Below, one piece after another: positions 35,055 to 45,754 of a stretch of 64,000 nt of DNA. The stretch lies in assembly GCA_022315425.1 (NCBI GenBank), contig JAIUPT010000033.1, forward strand, positions 62,001-126,000. Reading direction: 5' to 3'. Source of the stretch: Pseudevernia furfuracea (Eukaryota > Ascomycota > Lecanoromycetes > Lecanorales > Parmeliaceae). How positions within the stretch are numbered: position 1 is the stretch's first letter; each line of letters begins with the position of its first letter. A program made the translations under genes and the position numbers. A model generated the notes under the pieces. That model had not been told where the DNA came from and searched no databases. It saw nothing but the letters and a program-made list of their open reading frames with translations.

Positions 35055-36460
35055 ACTTGTGAACCTTTGATAGAGGATGAGGAGATAGGAGATACGAGGC
35101 TGTTGGTTAGTATATCTTAGGAAGGGTATGGGAGGGTAATGTGGCAATGTATATAGGTATAAGTATAACAGACATCAAGAAAGTAAGTAAGTGAAGGTGA
35201 AGGTGAAGGTGAAGGAGAGAAAAGAAGATGTTTATGTAGAATTGGAGATGCTCAGCTGGTGGTTCTCTTCGTTCAGGTCTTGGCAGTCACACATTTTTGC
35301 CTCATGCACCTCGCAACGCTAAAGGTGCATGGCGTACTGCGGGTGGCTGCACCCGGTCATGGTGCCAAACTGCTTTTGGCTCGAGTTGCGAGCAGTCTAA
35401 CCGATGCAGGTGTAGACTACGGTGGCAGCCGCTTCTTAGTAAGCTTGGTAAGGCTTGGCGTAATATCTCCAGTAAAAGCCAGCGTGCCTAGCACTTGGAG
35501 CAGTAAAGTAAGGTACCTTACATATGACTCGTGAGATGAATATAATTGAAGCTTCTTTCAACATCAGAATAAATAGATTCACGCACTAGACTATCTTCAA
35601 ATAATAATAATAACCAATCACAAATAATAATCAATCAAGGGTTGAAAGCACGTGAGACCGTTATGAAACGTGGTGCCGTTGAACTTACGCCATCATTTTA
35701 TCATTTCATCATTTTGCTTCAGAGACAACCATGCCTCGTGGCTTTAGAGTAGAGCGTTGGGTTTCAAGTATGAGTCGTCATTCTGAAACGAGTTCAACAT
35801 TGGCATTTGCAATTCCTAACAATAATTCAGCAGACCCAAGGCCACGAGAAGAGTAGTGTCAGTCACAACAGCTGAAAATCCTACAGGCATGGGGAGATAG
35901 ATACCAGCGCCGAATCAGAAGCTTCCATGTCCCCCCCTCCCCCCACCCCAAACATCCAAGGTGCTTGCACAACACGCACCGTCATTCAACAGCGCTTTCT
36001 TTCTCCCACCGCCGTTTTGAAAAGCCTTATCGGCCAGCCAGAAGACTCGTACACATTTGGAATAATAAATGGCCCACGTTCCCCAAAAAGACGGACGGAC
36101 AGATCAACAGGGGGGAAAAAAAGAAGAAAACACATTTCAATGTAACGTCCGTCAAAAAATGATATAAATGGGAAAAAGGTCCGCACCCATAAAGTATTTC
36201 CCTTCCCCACCCCCAAAAAAAGGGACACGAGATGACGTCCACGACTTGCCAGCCTCTCTGTCGCACACTCCACACTTCACACTCCACACACACACACAGC
36301 CCCATCAATCTACTGATTTTTTTTCCACTCCTCGGAGCGGGGGGATTGATTTTCGGAAAAAAGGTGCCGCCGTTGGAAAAAATGCAGGGGGGGGGGGGGC
36401 CTGCATGAGGGGGAGAGGGGCTGCATGCATGCATGAGATGCCCCATGCCGCAGTCTGATA

Positions 36461-36510
36461 CATACATACACACATACATACAATACATACATACATACAT
36501 ACACACATAA
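36461..36510. repeat. CATA microsatellite
   Basis: An imperfect run of CATA units with interspersed CACA. Confidence 0.85.
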
Positions 36511-36707
36511 AACGTGGGCCGAAGTCCCCCGCCACACACACACGTGGGGCGGATACATACCGTACGGGACGACGAAATGGGCTGCGTCTCTTGGGCTGCG
36601 TCTCTTGGGGCAAGTGGCATTTGCATTTGCATTGCACACAGGGGCGGGTGAAGGCTTTTGGGTGGCCGAGGGGGGGGGGTCGTCGGAGCATGTTGGTGAC
36701 CTGGCTT

Positions 36708-36780
36708 GAAAGAAAAGAAAAGAAAGAAAAGAAAAGAAAAGAAAAGAAAAGAAAAGAAAAGACGAAAAGAAAAGACGAAA
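36708..36780. repeat. AAAGAAAAG purine tract
   Basis: A purine-only tract of roughly ten GAAAA units. It is a simple repeat that could form triplex structure. Confidence 0.85.
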
Positions 36781-37164
36781 CACGCTGCTGCGGGACCTTT
36801 TGGCGGTGAAGAAGAAGGGGTCGGTTGGGCACATGGCTGACTGACGTGACGAAGGCTGCGCGTTTTCATGAAGGTCATGCTTGTTTCTGTGGTGGAAGGG
36901 AGAGTGGAGGGAGGCGAGAAGGATTCGGGAAGCCAGCGTGGTGCACAAAACTCAGAGGGGCTTGAGCAAACACAAGGAGAAGGGTGCTGTTGAAGATGGA
37001 AAATATTATCCATGTAGTTACGCGAAACCAGCTATAAAGTAAGGTATCTAATGAATCCTTGGTATCATCCCAACAATTGACTTCCAAAAACTCATCCCAT
37101 CGCATACATCTTCGCTCACAAGTAAGGCTACGCAAGTCATCAATCGAAATCGTGCATCACGCTC

Positions 37165-38209
37165 TTACGACGCCCCAAAGTACCCTTGTCTCTCACTGTT
37201 GGGTGTAGCCTCCACATCGTGAACTTTCTCTGCCTCCGCAGCGGTGAACTCCCCAACTGGGCTGGTTTTCCCATGCATCTGCATCTCCGGGAACACCAGT
37301 CCAGGATGGAAAGCAGTCAGGCACAGGGTAGCGATGGTAATCATGACACCGTCCAAAGCGATAAAGTCGGTCTGATCCTGCATGATCGGGTTGCCCCATC
37401 CCTTGGCCATCTCACCGATACGGAAGATGCAACGAGTGAAGATGGTCAAGTATGCGAGGACGAGGCCACTGGTGAAAAGCTTGAAGCGTGTCGTGTTCAT
37501 GAGCTTAGTAGCTGAAGGCTCGAGCTCCGATCGGCGGGCGTACACCCGAGAGACGTAGTCCCCGACCATACCTCCGAAGATGATAAGAGTAAACACCTGC
37601 CACACGATACCGGTCATCATGAGGTCGTTGCCAACTTTCTGCATTGAGGAGCCATAATCCGCTGTAGCTGCAATCCCTCCACCTGCTCCTTGTAGAACGA
37701 GGGAGAAGAGGTCGGCAAGGCAGAAGATCCAGGTGTAGAACTTGGGTCGGATGCGGGAGAAGTTGGCGCCGACCTCGAGGGTGATGTGTTTGAGGGTGAG
37801 GTATACGCCGGCGGCGATGAAGGCAGGGGCGATGATGAGACAGCAAATCTGGATTTCGAATCCATTGGAAGACCAGGGGTTGCTGTGGAGCATTATTCTT
37901 CCGACATAGCCTAGTGTGGTGGTTAGCAGGGAGAGTAGTGAGTGAATATGGAATGAGCATACCGATTGCTTCCGCAAAAGAACCAAGGACCATGGCAATC
38001 ATGTATGTCCATGTCTTATATCTTATGCCGAGGACGAATTGGAAGCCCAAGCAGAGGGCGAAGAAGGCACAAAAGAAGGCATTGGCGCCAAGACTGGGGT
38101 AGTAGCCGTAGATGGTGAATTCGACAGGACAGTAGATACTGACGGCGGTGCAGTTCTGTGTTGAGTAGTTGGTTGCGGGAAGAGTGGTGGGTTGAGGAGG
38201 GTTCGACAT
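37165..38209 (-). CDS. RTA1-family membrane protein
   Basis: Two exons on the minus strand, 38209-37963 and 37910-37165 (intron 52 nt), give 330 residues. Seven hydrophobic helices are visible, with the family landmarks YGYYPSLGANAFFCAFFAL, the GYVGRI motif formed at the splice junction, ICCLIIAPAFIAAGVYLTL, FCLADLFSLVLQGAGGGIAA, LTIFTRCIFRIGE and the final helix ending in HPGLVFPEM. RTA1-type proteins include Rta1, Rsb1 and related lipid-translocating exporters, tied to resistance to 7-aminocholesterol, sphingoid bases and other membrane stresses. The N-terminus carries several N-x-S/T sites, expected outside. Substrate for this copy is unknown. Confidence 0.88.
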
Positions 38210-38770
38210 GACTGTAGTCGGGTGAGAGATGGGATGAGGAAGGCTGATAGAGGGAGTCAGGCGGGTGCCTGAGAGTCGAGGAGAGGTTTGAGAGTTGGAG
38301 GTATGTTACGGAAGAGATGTCGGAAGAATTTATTGGTGTGCTGATTCAGACATAGGGGAGGAAAAGGAGGATTATTATATACCCAGCTCGCTTGCACATT
38401 GCATGTGAGTTTAGGATCCAAAATGGGCTCGTTCGGCATAATCCATGTCCCATGTTGTGAAGCCTTATTATCCACAGTTATTTGGGGCACGTACTCGTCA
38501 GCCATATCGACACAGCCCTTGAGTCGTGATCCTGACGGCGCAAGAAGATGCGAGTCCGAGTCCGATCCTTATGCGATTACGGGTACGCCCATATAATGCT
38601 AGCCTTTGTAGGCTTAGACCCCAGATTCACTATGAAAATGCGTGTTTCTGATTGGTGGGGCCGTAAAGAGTGGAGTCAGGGGAATCGGCGGCGGCCTGCG
38701 AATTTCGCAGGGTCGGGCACGGCGCATTATTAGGGCACTTTTTCCGGAGCAACGTTACACCTGCTACTTA
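38210..38770. other. Intergenic, upstream of the RTA1 gene
   Basis: 560 bases upstream of the minus-strand RTA1 gene. No gene is supported; likely promoter sequence. Confidence 0.4.
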
Positions 38771-39422
38771 CGGCGGACGAAGGCTGACACTTCCGACAAA
38801 ACAAATTTTCCTTTCAAATTTCCCTTCAATTCATAAATACAAGTTTTTTCAAAGGATAATTTTTAGGGACATCATTCTAAAGCACTCTGTAGGGGGATAC
38901 TCTTCCGGGGGCACTCTTCGGGGGCCACTCTTTTCTTCGGGGGGCACTCTTCGGGGGGTACTCTTCTCTTGGGGGGCACTCTCAGGGGGGCACTCTTCGA
39001 GGAGGCACTCTTCGGGGTACTTTAAAAGAAAGAAAAAAATTAAAAAATTACGAGAAGTTAAGTACACCGGAAGTTCCGCGGATTATTTCTCTTTTTTTTT
39101 TTTTTTTTTTTTTTTCTTTTTTTTTAAAGTACCGAGTGTCCCTCGAAGGGTGCCCTCTCAAGAGAAGAGTGCCCGAAGAGTACCCCCGGAAAAATTGTAC
39201 GTTATGAAATTTAAGAATCGCGCTTAGAGCTCGAGATCTCTGAGTGCGGCGTCGAAAGAAAAACGATGATATGGTTGTCTATGGGGGTCTTCAGCTTGAT
39301 TGAAGCTCTTAAGGGTGTTCTCTTCTACTAGCTATTAGAAAAGGAGTCAAGAAGCAAGTATCAAATCCAAAAAAAAAATTGGTTGTCTTTGGTTTTGTCG
39401 GAGTGTCAGCCTTCGTCCGCCG
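38771..39422. mobile_element. Non-autonomous DNA transposon (MITE-like) with 32-bp terminal inverted repeats
   Basis: The left end (38771-38802) starts CGGCGGACGAAGGCTGACAC and continues with TTCCGACAAAAC. The right end (39391-39422), read on the other strand, starts with the same twenty bases and continues TCCGACAAAACC, a one-base difference. Both ends are flanked by TA (38769-38770 and 39423-39424), as expected of a TA target duplication used by Tc1/mariner and pogo/Fot1 elements. The 652-bp interior has no transposase. It holds a GC-rich minisatellite of GGGGGCACTCTTC-like units (38889-39025), an A/T-rich centre with a T tract (39090-39124) and a reverse-oriented version of the same unit (39130-39186), so it can fold as a long hairpin. 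Confidence 0.75.
38889..39025. repeat. GGGGGCACTCTTC-type minisatellite inside the element
   Basis: About nine imperfect units containing GGGGGCACTCTTC or GGGGGTACTCTTC in one direction. Reverse-complement units occur at 39130-39186 and in the copy near 53.7 kb. Confidence 0.8.
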
Positions 39423-39911
39423 TAGAGTACTACCGCCAAGCCTGAGCTTACTCGTATTATTACGCGAGTTACGAGGAGCGGAGTTTCATCCCATATCCCT
39501 TCCAGTCTCCACTCTCCAAGAAAGTTCTTCATCAAGCCCAAACAAACTAACACATATATTGTCTAATGACAGCCGTTTCCTCGCTAACCAGGGACCAATC
39601 AAGACATAAGGAGCCTCCCTATCATCCTGTTGTTGCAGCAAACCAATCAATGGACGGGAGCATTCAAAAGGCTGTGGACTGAATACACAATAGGTAGAAG
39701 CACCCTGAGGCTGGATTTCAACATACAAAACAGCCTCAGCCTTACTTCATGATTTGATGTCCCAAGCCTCCTTACCCACCATCAAACAACAACCAGCAAT
39801 CCCCTAGACATAAGAACTCATACTCGATACTCCTCTTCACATCAACATCAAGGCCCCCTCGTTCTTCCCCCAGCCACCACCCCACATCTCCACAGAATGC
39901 TCACTATTCCA

Positions 39912-40485
39912 TTAACAATCATCGCACGTACTCGGGTCCAACACCGCGCAACTAAAGTCGCCTGGCGGGCATAGAGCATCAGGGCAATTCGTCGGGCTCA
40001 ATTGTTCTGCGAAGTAAGTTTGGATGAGGCAGTCCTCGGTGAGCCATTGGATTGCGCAGACACCGTCTGCCGGATTGCATGTGGAGAGGCTGTTTGGAGC
40101 CTGTAATGCGTGTCAAGTTCATCAGTCAATGCCAGAGAAATACTGGAATTTTTGCTCTTGTGGTCGGTTGATTGCTTTGTCTGTGTGAGGGAGAAGAACA
40201 TGAGAAAGAGCTTGCAACTACCCATTATAGATATCTACTGCAGTGATTTGAGAATTGTCATAGACATCCACACCATCGGTCCCGAGAAATTCATCATGTT
40301 TAGTCTTGGCCATGCAGGTGAAGTTGGTCGTGCAGTGGCCGCAGGTGTTCGTCGAGCTTTGGGTAAATACCTGATTTAATTCGTGCTGATAGGTCCAGAC
40401 ATTGGCTGCCCAGTAGCAATTCTTTCGTTGATCGAGAACGCCCACTATGCCTGCCAGCGGACTACAAGAGCCGGTAATTGCACCT
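39912..40485 (-). CDS. Cysteine-rich, probably secreted protein (3' exons only)
   Basis: Two exons are supported on the minus strand. The last (40100-39912) reads APNSLSTCNPADGVCAIQWL, then EDCLIQTYFAEQ, ending with DPSTCDDC and a stop. The previous one (about 40485-40239) has CRGAITGSCSPL, NCYWAANVW and TCGHCTTNFTC. Nearly every tenth residue is cysteine, the hallmark of small secreted disulfide-rich fungal proteins such as effectors or adhesins. The intron (40101-40238) would use a GTAGAT donor and a TTACAG acceptor. Upstream, frames with CPNNGESPAANSMC (about 40705-40650) and CLNNGQGAN (about 40518-40490) suggest further exons, but I could not resolve splice sites, start codon or signal peptide. 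Treat as an incomplete model. Confidence 0.4.
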
Positions 40486-40739
40486 CTGCATTCGCCCCTT
40501 GGCCGTTGTTAAGGCAGAAAGGGTCGCCAACGGTATTCCATTTTTCCATCAATGGCTGACGGCATTAGGAGAATGTATGCGCTTGCCAGATATTCAAAGA
40601 ATGACAAAATCTTTGAATACTCAGGCACTTCTAACGACTGCCTGGCAATGGACTGAGTGAAGCACATGGAATTCGCGGCAGGGGACTCGCCGTTATTTGG
40701 ACACAATTTCGAGAGACAATATTTGAAGCCGTTATACTG

Positions 40740-41485
40740 ACAAGGTCACGAAAGCAACACGTGCCTGGCGAAGTGCGGTGTGAAATAGGTAGGTACACCG
40801 TGGGCCAACTACCAGATGATCTGCAGAGTAAATTAATACGAGATCATTCCACGAGAACTGAGTCACGGCCGAAAGTTTGGCTCTCACTCAGAGCCAAGAT
40901 TGAGGTAGTCTGCTTTCCACACAGTTTTAAAGATGAATGGGCAATTGATTGCGAGCGAGCAACTATACGGGACTAGTGTTCTTCATCTTACACATCAATA
41001 ATACCGACCATAAAGCTCTCACGTCTGAAACCCACCATTCACTGCCATCGATCTCTAGAGCGTCGAATGTGCTGGTATAGCTATTCAGGCCAGAAGAGTG
41101 CAGATGACAAAGGGTTTTCATCCTAACGCCGCTGCGCTTCCAAAGATTTCCTTCATGCCTACATGAACTTAGGAACGAGGAAGTAGCCCGCGATTACCAT
41201 GTGTAGACTGGGTAGACGCGCGTGTGGATACCACATCACACCCAACACTCGTCGCCTTTCAATTTTGGCAAGGCGGCCATATTCGCAGCGATCATCTTGG
41301 GTGTTGAATGGTCGAAACGTTCTGATTCCACGGTCGCTGTCCAACGAGGGCAAACATCTGGCTGCCAGACTGCAAAATACGTCGAAAATCCGTAGGTAGA
41401 ATTTTGACGGAGGTAAGAGCAATTGCGGAGGCCAGAGAGGGAGGATTGGGTCTTATGCGGATGACACTTGCCGTATCATTCATCA
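40740..41485. other. Intergenic
   Basis: About 0.75 kb with no supported coding sequence. It may contain the unresolved 5' end of the cysteine-rich gene and the 3' region of the CinA-type gene. Confidence 0.4.
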
Positions 41486-42368
41486 TCAAAGCTTCGCATT
41501 GCCCTTGATGACGTCTCTCAACAGCTTCAACCCCTCGACCGCAAATGCAACCATGTTCCCTTCTCTGTCACCTCCCAATCCTGTTTCAGCCTCTTTCGTA
41601 GATGTTTCCTGCTCTGTCGCTACCGCGAGCGCAACGTAGCCCCTACATACAGATTCAAATCAGCCACTGACCCTCGAATCGCAGGCACGCTGCCAGAAAA
41701 AGGGTTAGTTGCAGTGGTAGAAACCCTTTGGATGTTGGCAATGTGAGCACGAGATTCGAGACTTGTGGTTCATAAGCACTGTGTCCGGACTGTTTCCGGA
41801 TATCAGTTGCCAGATTTTTTGACTTGTTACCTAGGAGTGCACAATATCCACAGGATGCCAGTATACTAGCCTGCTGGTTTTTCTGGCAGCTTGCCTGATT
41901 GGTGATTCGAGACAGAGATGTAGGACTCACGGGGTCCGGTTCCTCGTATTCCCTCCTGTCGGTCCTGCAGTCCCACTTTCACAGACGCAGTACGTAGCGC
42001 CCAGCGTTCCCCTCACATTCTCCGCTAAGCCCTTCACTACATCCTCCGTAGGGCCTTTGTATGACTTCAAATGGTCTTGAGTCCACCCCGCAAAGGCAAT
42101 ACGTGACTCAAGCGTGTACAGCGTTAAGCCGCCTTTGTAGATCTTCGAAGCGCCCGGAGTTGAAAGCAGGGAGGCGGAGATGAGACCGCCGGCTGCCTAT
42201 GACAGAATTTCAGCCATTGGCGTTGATGCAAGATGAAAGCAAGAAGGATACTGGAGAGGATGAGCGTACTGTTTCGGCCACGCAAACGGTCTCAGAGTGT
42301 TCTCTGAGGAGGGTGGAGACTTGAGAGGCAATTTCGCGGAGTGCGGGGGGAGGGAAACTCGAGGCCAT
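41486..42368 (-). CDS. CinA C-terminal domain protein (nicotinamide-nucleotide amidohydrolase type)
   Basis: Three minus-strand exons, 42368-42270, 42196-41931 and 41642-41486, give 173 residues, the length of a stand-alone CinA C-terminal domain. Seen: SETVCVAETAAGGLISASLL (formed across the first intron), the turn YKGGLTLYTLESRIAFAG, CVCESGTAGPTGGNTRNRTPG and GYVALAVATEQE. In bacteria this domain deamidates nicotinamide mononucleotide in pyridine nucleotide recycling (PncC). The start at 42368 (MASSFPPPALREIA) fits the family; an in-frame earlier ATG at 42467 would add 33 residues, perhaps a targeting leader. Introns are 73 and 288 nt. The gene is divergent from the MFS permease gene with 464 bases between start codons. 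Confidence 0.85.
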
Positions 42369-42832
42369 TGTCGAGACGGGAGCGAAGTATTGAAGTTTGA
42401 CCGCATGGAAGGTTGATTGCCTGACGAATGTAAAAGCCGATGTGCAGTTGCGGAGGAGAAGAGGCATGAACTACTACAAGTCAATTGGACTAATAGTCCT
42501 GACAAGAAGCCATTAGCTCAGCCTTACGAGCTCTCCCACCCACCTTCCTCTTTGGTCCATGGCGTCTCTCTTTCATCTTTCCGTCTTTCCCCACCTACAT
42601 ATCGGAATCTCACGCTCCTTTCTCATGCGAATGAAACGGGTCGCTATCTGGGTCAAAGATCACGCAAGCTTCCTGCAGTTCGACGTCATGGTCTTGGTCG
42701 CCGGCGCTCAAGCGCAGCCAAACGCGAGCAAGATTGCGACTGAAAGAGACTACAAGCAGAATTTGACAGCATTTGCTTTCCCATTGATCTTGTCCCGTCC
42801 ATCCGTTTTCACACATTATACGCAGCAGCAGC
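42369..42832. promoter_or_regulatory. Shared divergent promoter region
   Basis: 464 bases separate the start codons of the CinA-type gene (minus) and the MFS permease (plus). A CT-rich patch lies at 42537-42615. No specific binding sites can be named with confidence. Confidence 0.35.
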
Positions 42833-44598
42833 ATGGCAGACGAAAAACCACCCTCGTACCCTGACGTGAAGCAGAACCCGGTCGATAATAAGGATGGGGT
42901 ACCGCCGGCCCAAGTCCTCAACCATGCAAATGATGCCGATGAAGCGATGAAGGCTTTTGAGGGCCATGACGGAGAGCTGCTGATCCTCGACGAAGCAACG
43001 AATCAAAGGTTGCTGCGGAAGATTGACCTGAATATTCTGCCGGCATGTGTAGCTCGCGGCAATGACAAAGGTGCACTGCTAACGTAGGTATAGCTGCTAT
43101 GCGTTGTCTACGGTCTCAACTTTCTTGACAGTATGGCTTTCACCTCGTGGCCGGTGAATTGGTTTGACATGAGACAGAGACTACCTTGTCATATGCCAGT
43201 GTGATGGGCATCAAGACGGACATCGGCCTAGTGAACGATGACTACCAATGGTTGAGCAGCATGTTCTACTTCGGTACGCTCGCCATACTATTTGGTCTCC
43301 ATGAGCGTCATCACTGACGCATTGCAGGCTACCTCGCTTGGGAGTATCCAACAAATCGACTCCTCCAGCGCCTCCCTCTCGCCAAATACTCCTCCTTCTG
43401 CATCATAATGTGGGGCCTGGTCCTTTGCTGCATGGCAGCTGTGAAGAACTACTCTGGCGCCATCGCCGTCCGCTTCTTCCTCGGTATTTTTGAAGCTGCG
43501 GTGACACCTGGCTTTGCCCTCTTCTCGTCCCAATGGTACACCAAGAAAGAACAGGGAACACGCATAGGAATCTGGTTTAGCTTCAACGGTTTTGCCCAGA
43601 TCTTTGGCGGATTGGTAGCTTACGGCATTGCTAAAGGCGCGGCGCTGCACGGCTCATCCGTTGCGCCTTGGAAGATTGTGTTCCTCGTCACAGGTCTCCT
43701 AACGGCAACGATCGGTTGCCTCTTCCTCTTCTTCGTCCCAGACAACCAGCTCAACGCACGCTGGCTGAGCAAAGAGGATCGGCGCCTAGCCGTCGAAAGA
43801 GTTCGCGTCAACCAACAAGGAATTGGGAACAAGCACTTTAAAGCCTACCAACTAAAGGAAGCCCTCCTCGACCCCGTAACCTGGGCCATGGTCTTCTTCG
43901 CTGTCACTAGTGACATCCCCAACGGCGGCATCACCAATTTCTTCAGCCAACTCATCGTTTCATTCGGCTACACACCAGACCAAAGCCTTCTCTATGGCAC
44001 ACCAGGCGGCGCCGTTGAAGTTGTCTCCCTGATTGTTTGGGGCTACCTAGGTGACCGCTTTCGCAACAGAATCCTGGTTGGCACCTCTGGTCTAATAATT
44101 TCAATGCTCGGCATGATCCTCATAGTAGCTTTACCTCTATCCAATGACGGCGGCCGTCTGGCGGGCTACTACCTCACCCAAGCAAGCCCTACAGGCTTCG
44201 TTGCCCTTTTGTCGCTCATCTCCAGCAACGTGGCCGGCTACACTAAAAAAACAACCGTCGCTGCCTTATACCTCATTGGCTACTGCGTAGGTAACATCAT
44301 AGGGCCGCAGATATTCAGACCCAAAGACGCCCCACGTTACGTACCAGCCGAGATAACAATCATCTGCTGCTGGGCCGCATGCCTGGTAGATTTGTTGTTC
44401 ATATGGTGGTACTGCAAGAACCAGAATAGGAAGAAAGCGGCCTTTAGGGCGCAGCCGCATTATCGGAAATTGGAGAATCAGGAGTGGCTAGATCTAACCG
44501 ACAAGTGAGTTTGAACCTTTTGGGGCGATGTGGGCAACGGAGAACGAGTATGCTGACATGCTTATAGGGAGAACCCGGAATTCGTCTATACCCTGTGA
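42833..44598 (+). CDS. MFS anion:cation symporter, Dal5/allantoate permease-like
   Basis: Five exons, 42833-43042, 43094-43130, 43178-43273, 43328-44504 and 44568-44598, give 516 residues. Seen: RLLRKIDLNILPLLCVVYGL joined across the first intron; SYASVMGIKTDIGL; YQWLSSMFYFGYLAWEYPTN; the MFS turn RFFLGIFEAAVTPGF; WGYLGDRFRNRILVG; and the C-terminal NQEWLDLTDKENPEFVY. This pattern is the yeast Dal5 group, which takes up allantoate, nicotinate, biotin-like or other organic anions. Neighbouring a CinA-type pyridine-nucleotide amidohydrolase, uptake of a nicotinate-like compound is an attractive guess only. The first intron 43043-43093 begins GCATGT, has a CTAAC branch site at 43078-43082 and ends TATAG; any GT donor nearby breaks the frame. 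Confidence 0.85.
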
Positions 44599-45754
44599 AT
44601 GATTTTGGCTGGGATATATATCGAACAGAGGGTTGGGCTTGAGTGAAGGATATGCTAGGTTTTGGGAGTGGCATGGGATCAGGGGACAGGCCGTTCTCAA
44701 GCAACGATGTATGGAAGATATAGGGGAAAATGTACCACCTGTTGAACAAAGCCGTCTCCGGCAAAGAAGACCGTAAATCTGTCTCCGCGTGTATATCAGA
44801 CCACTCCCGAACGCCCTGCTGATGAATACTGCAAATGATTTATTCACTAACCGCTTTTCACACCTCATCGAACCATCCTTAAATCTATAAACCAGCCTCA
44901 TGAGAACTTGTTGCCGTTATCAATGATATCTGAACCACGATATCAGCTATGCCGACAGAGAAACTAGACAGTTTCGGGCTAGCTAGACATAACATAGGGA
45001 ATAGAGTAAGGTAGCGTACGGCTCAAACGATGCAGAGTAGTACTGGCTAAGATACCTTACTCGGTCAAGCAATCTACGACCGCAAACGCCGTGACCTGGA
45101 CAGAGAGAGGACCGGTCGTCGTCCAGAGCAGACGTCCGGTCTCCGCATGCGAGACCCTGTAACCTCCGTGTGCAGATTCAACACATGTAACCGGCTCGGT
45201 ACTCGCTTTCGTAGGACCAGCAGGTGAGATATCACGCACGATCGCTTCACTCAAGCTTACGACTCGCCAAGCCGTGATCGGAGGCGGGGCTAAATCACAG
45301 GATTGCCGATGTATGGACCGGACCTCGCAGTCCAAGGAAGCTCCAAAGTGGCTGTCTGTGAAACGCTTCCTTGCATGGATGACGGCGTATGGCTACATCA
45401 TCATCTATCTGAAGTTCGAGTAATGGCCAAGTCAACGTTAATCGCTTCCCGAGTTCCGCATGATCACCCCGCCGCTGTAATATGACAGAGTGCAGAGTGC
45501 ACATGCTGCAGCCAAACAAACAAGATCACGTCATGCTCTTCGTATCCTCTATCCACTTATCGTCGTGGACGAGAAAGTCATGCGCAGGGGTTGGCAATCA
45601 CGAAAACAGCAAACCTTATTGAAGTTTCCCCACAGAAATACAGCTTCCCCCAGAGAATCTAGAGGAAATCTTTTTCCTCCACGATTTGATCAGACTCTGC
45701 CTTCGACGTGCTCAATTAAAGCCTTGCGTACTTGAGAAAAGAACCATTGTAGCC
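44599..45754. other. Intergenic
   Basis: About 1.15 kb without a supported gene. A 92-codon minus-strand frame at 45057-45335 has no recognisable domain. Confidence 0.45.

Larger units (their letters stand above)
35055..37164. other. Intergenic with low-complexity tracts
   Basis: About 2.1 kb. It holds G- and A-rich tracts (36345-36425), an imperfect CATA/CACA microsatellite (36461-36510) and a purine GAAAA tract (36708-36780). Long open frames here (about 36027-37013) consist of Pro, Ser, Phe or Lys runs and are not believed. The region just above 35054 holds the transcription factor promoter. Confidence 0.5.

Noticed and set aside
36027..37013. Long minus-strand frame of 328 codons
   Set aside because: Composed of low-complexity Phe, Ser, Pro and Tyr-Val-Cys runs produced by microsatellites; no domain and no intron logic.
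38670..39227. Plus-strand frame of 185 codons
   Set aside because: Lies inside the inverted-repeat element and reads through its minisatellite and poly-T tract.
45057..45335. 92-codon minus-strand frame
   Set aside because: No recognisable family, signal peptide or conserved motif; could be real but cannot be supported.
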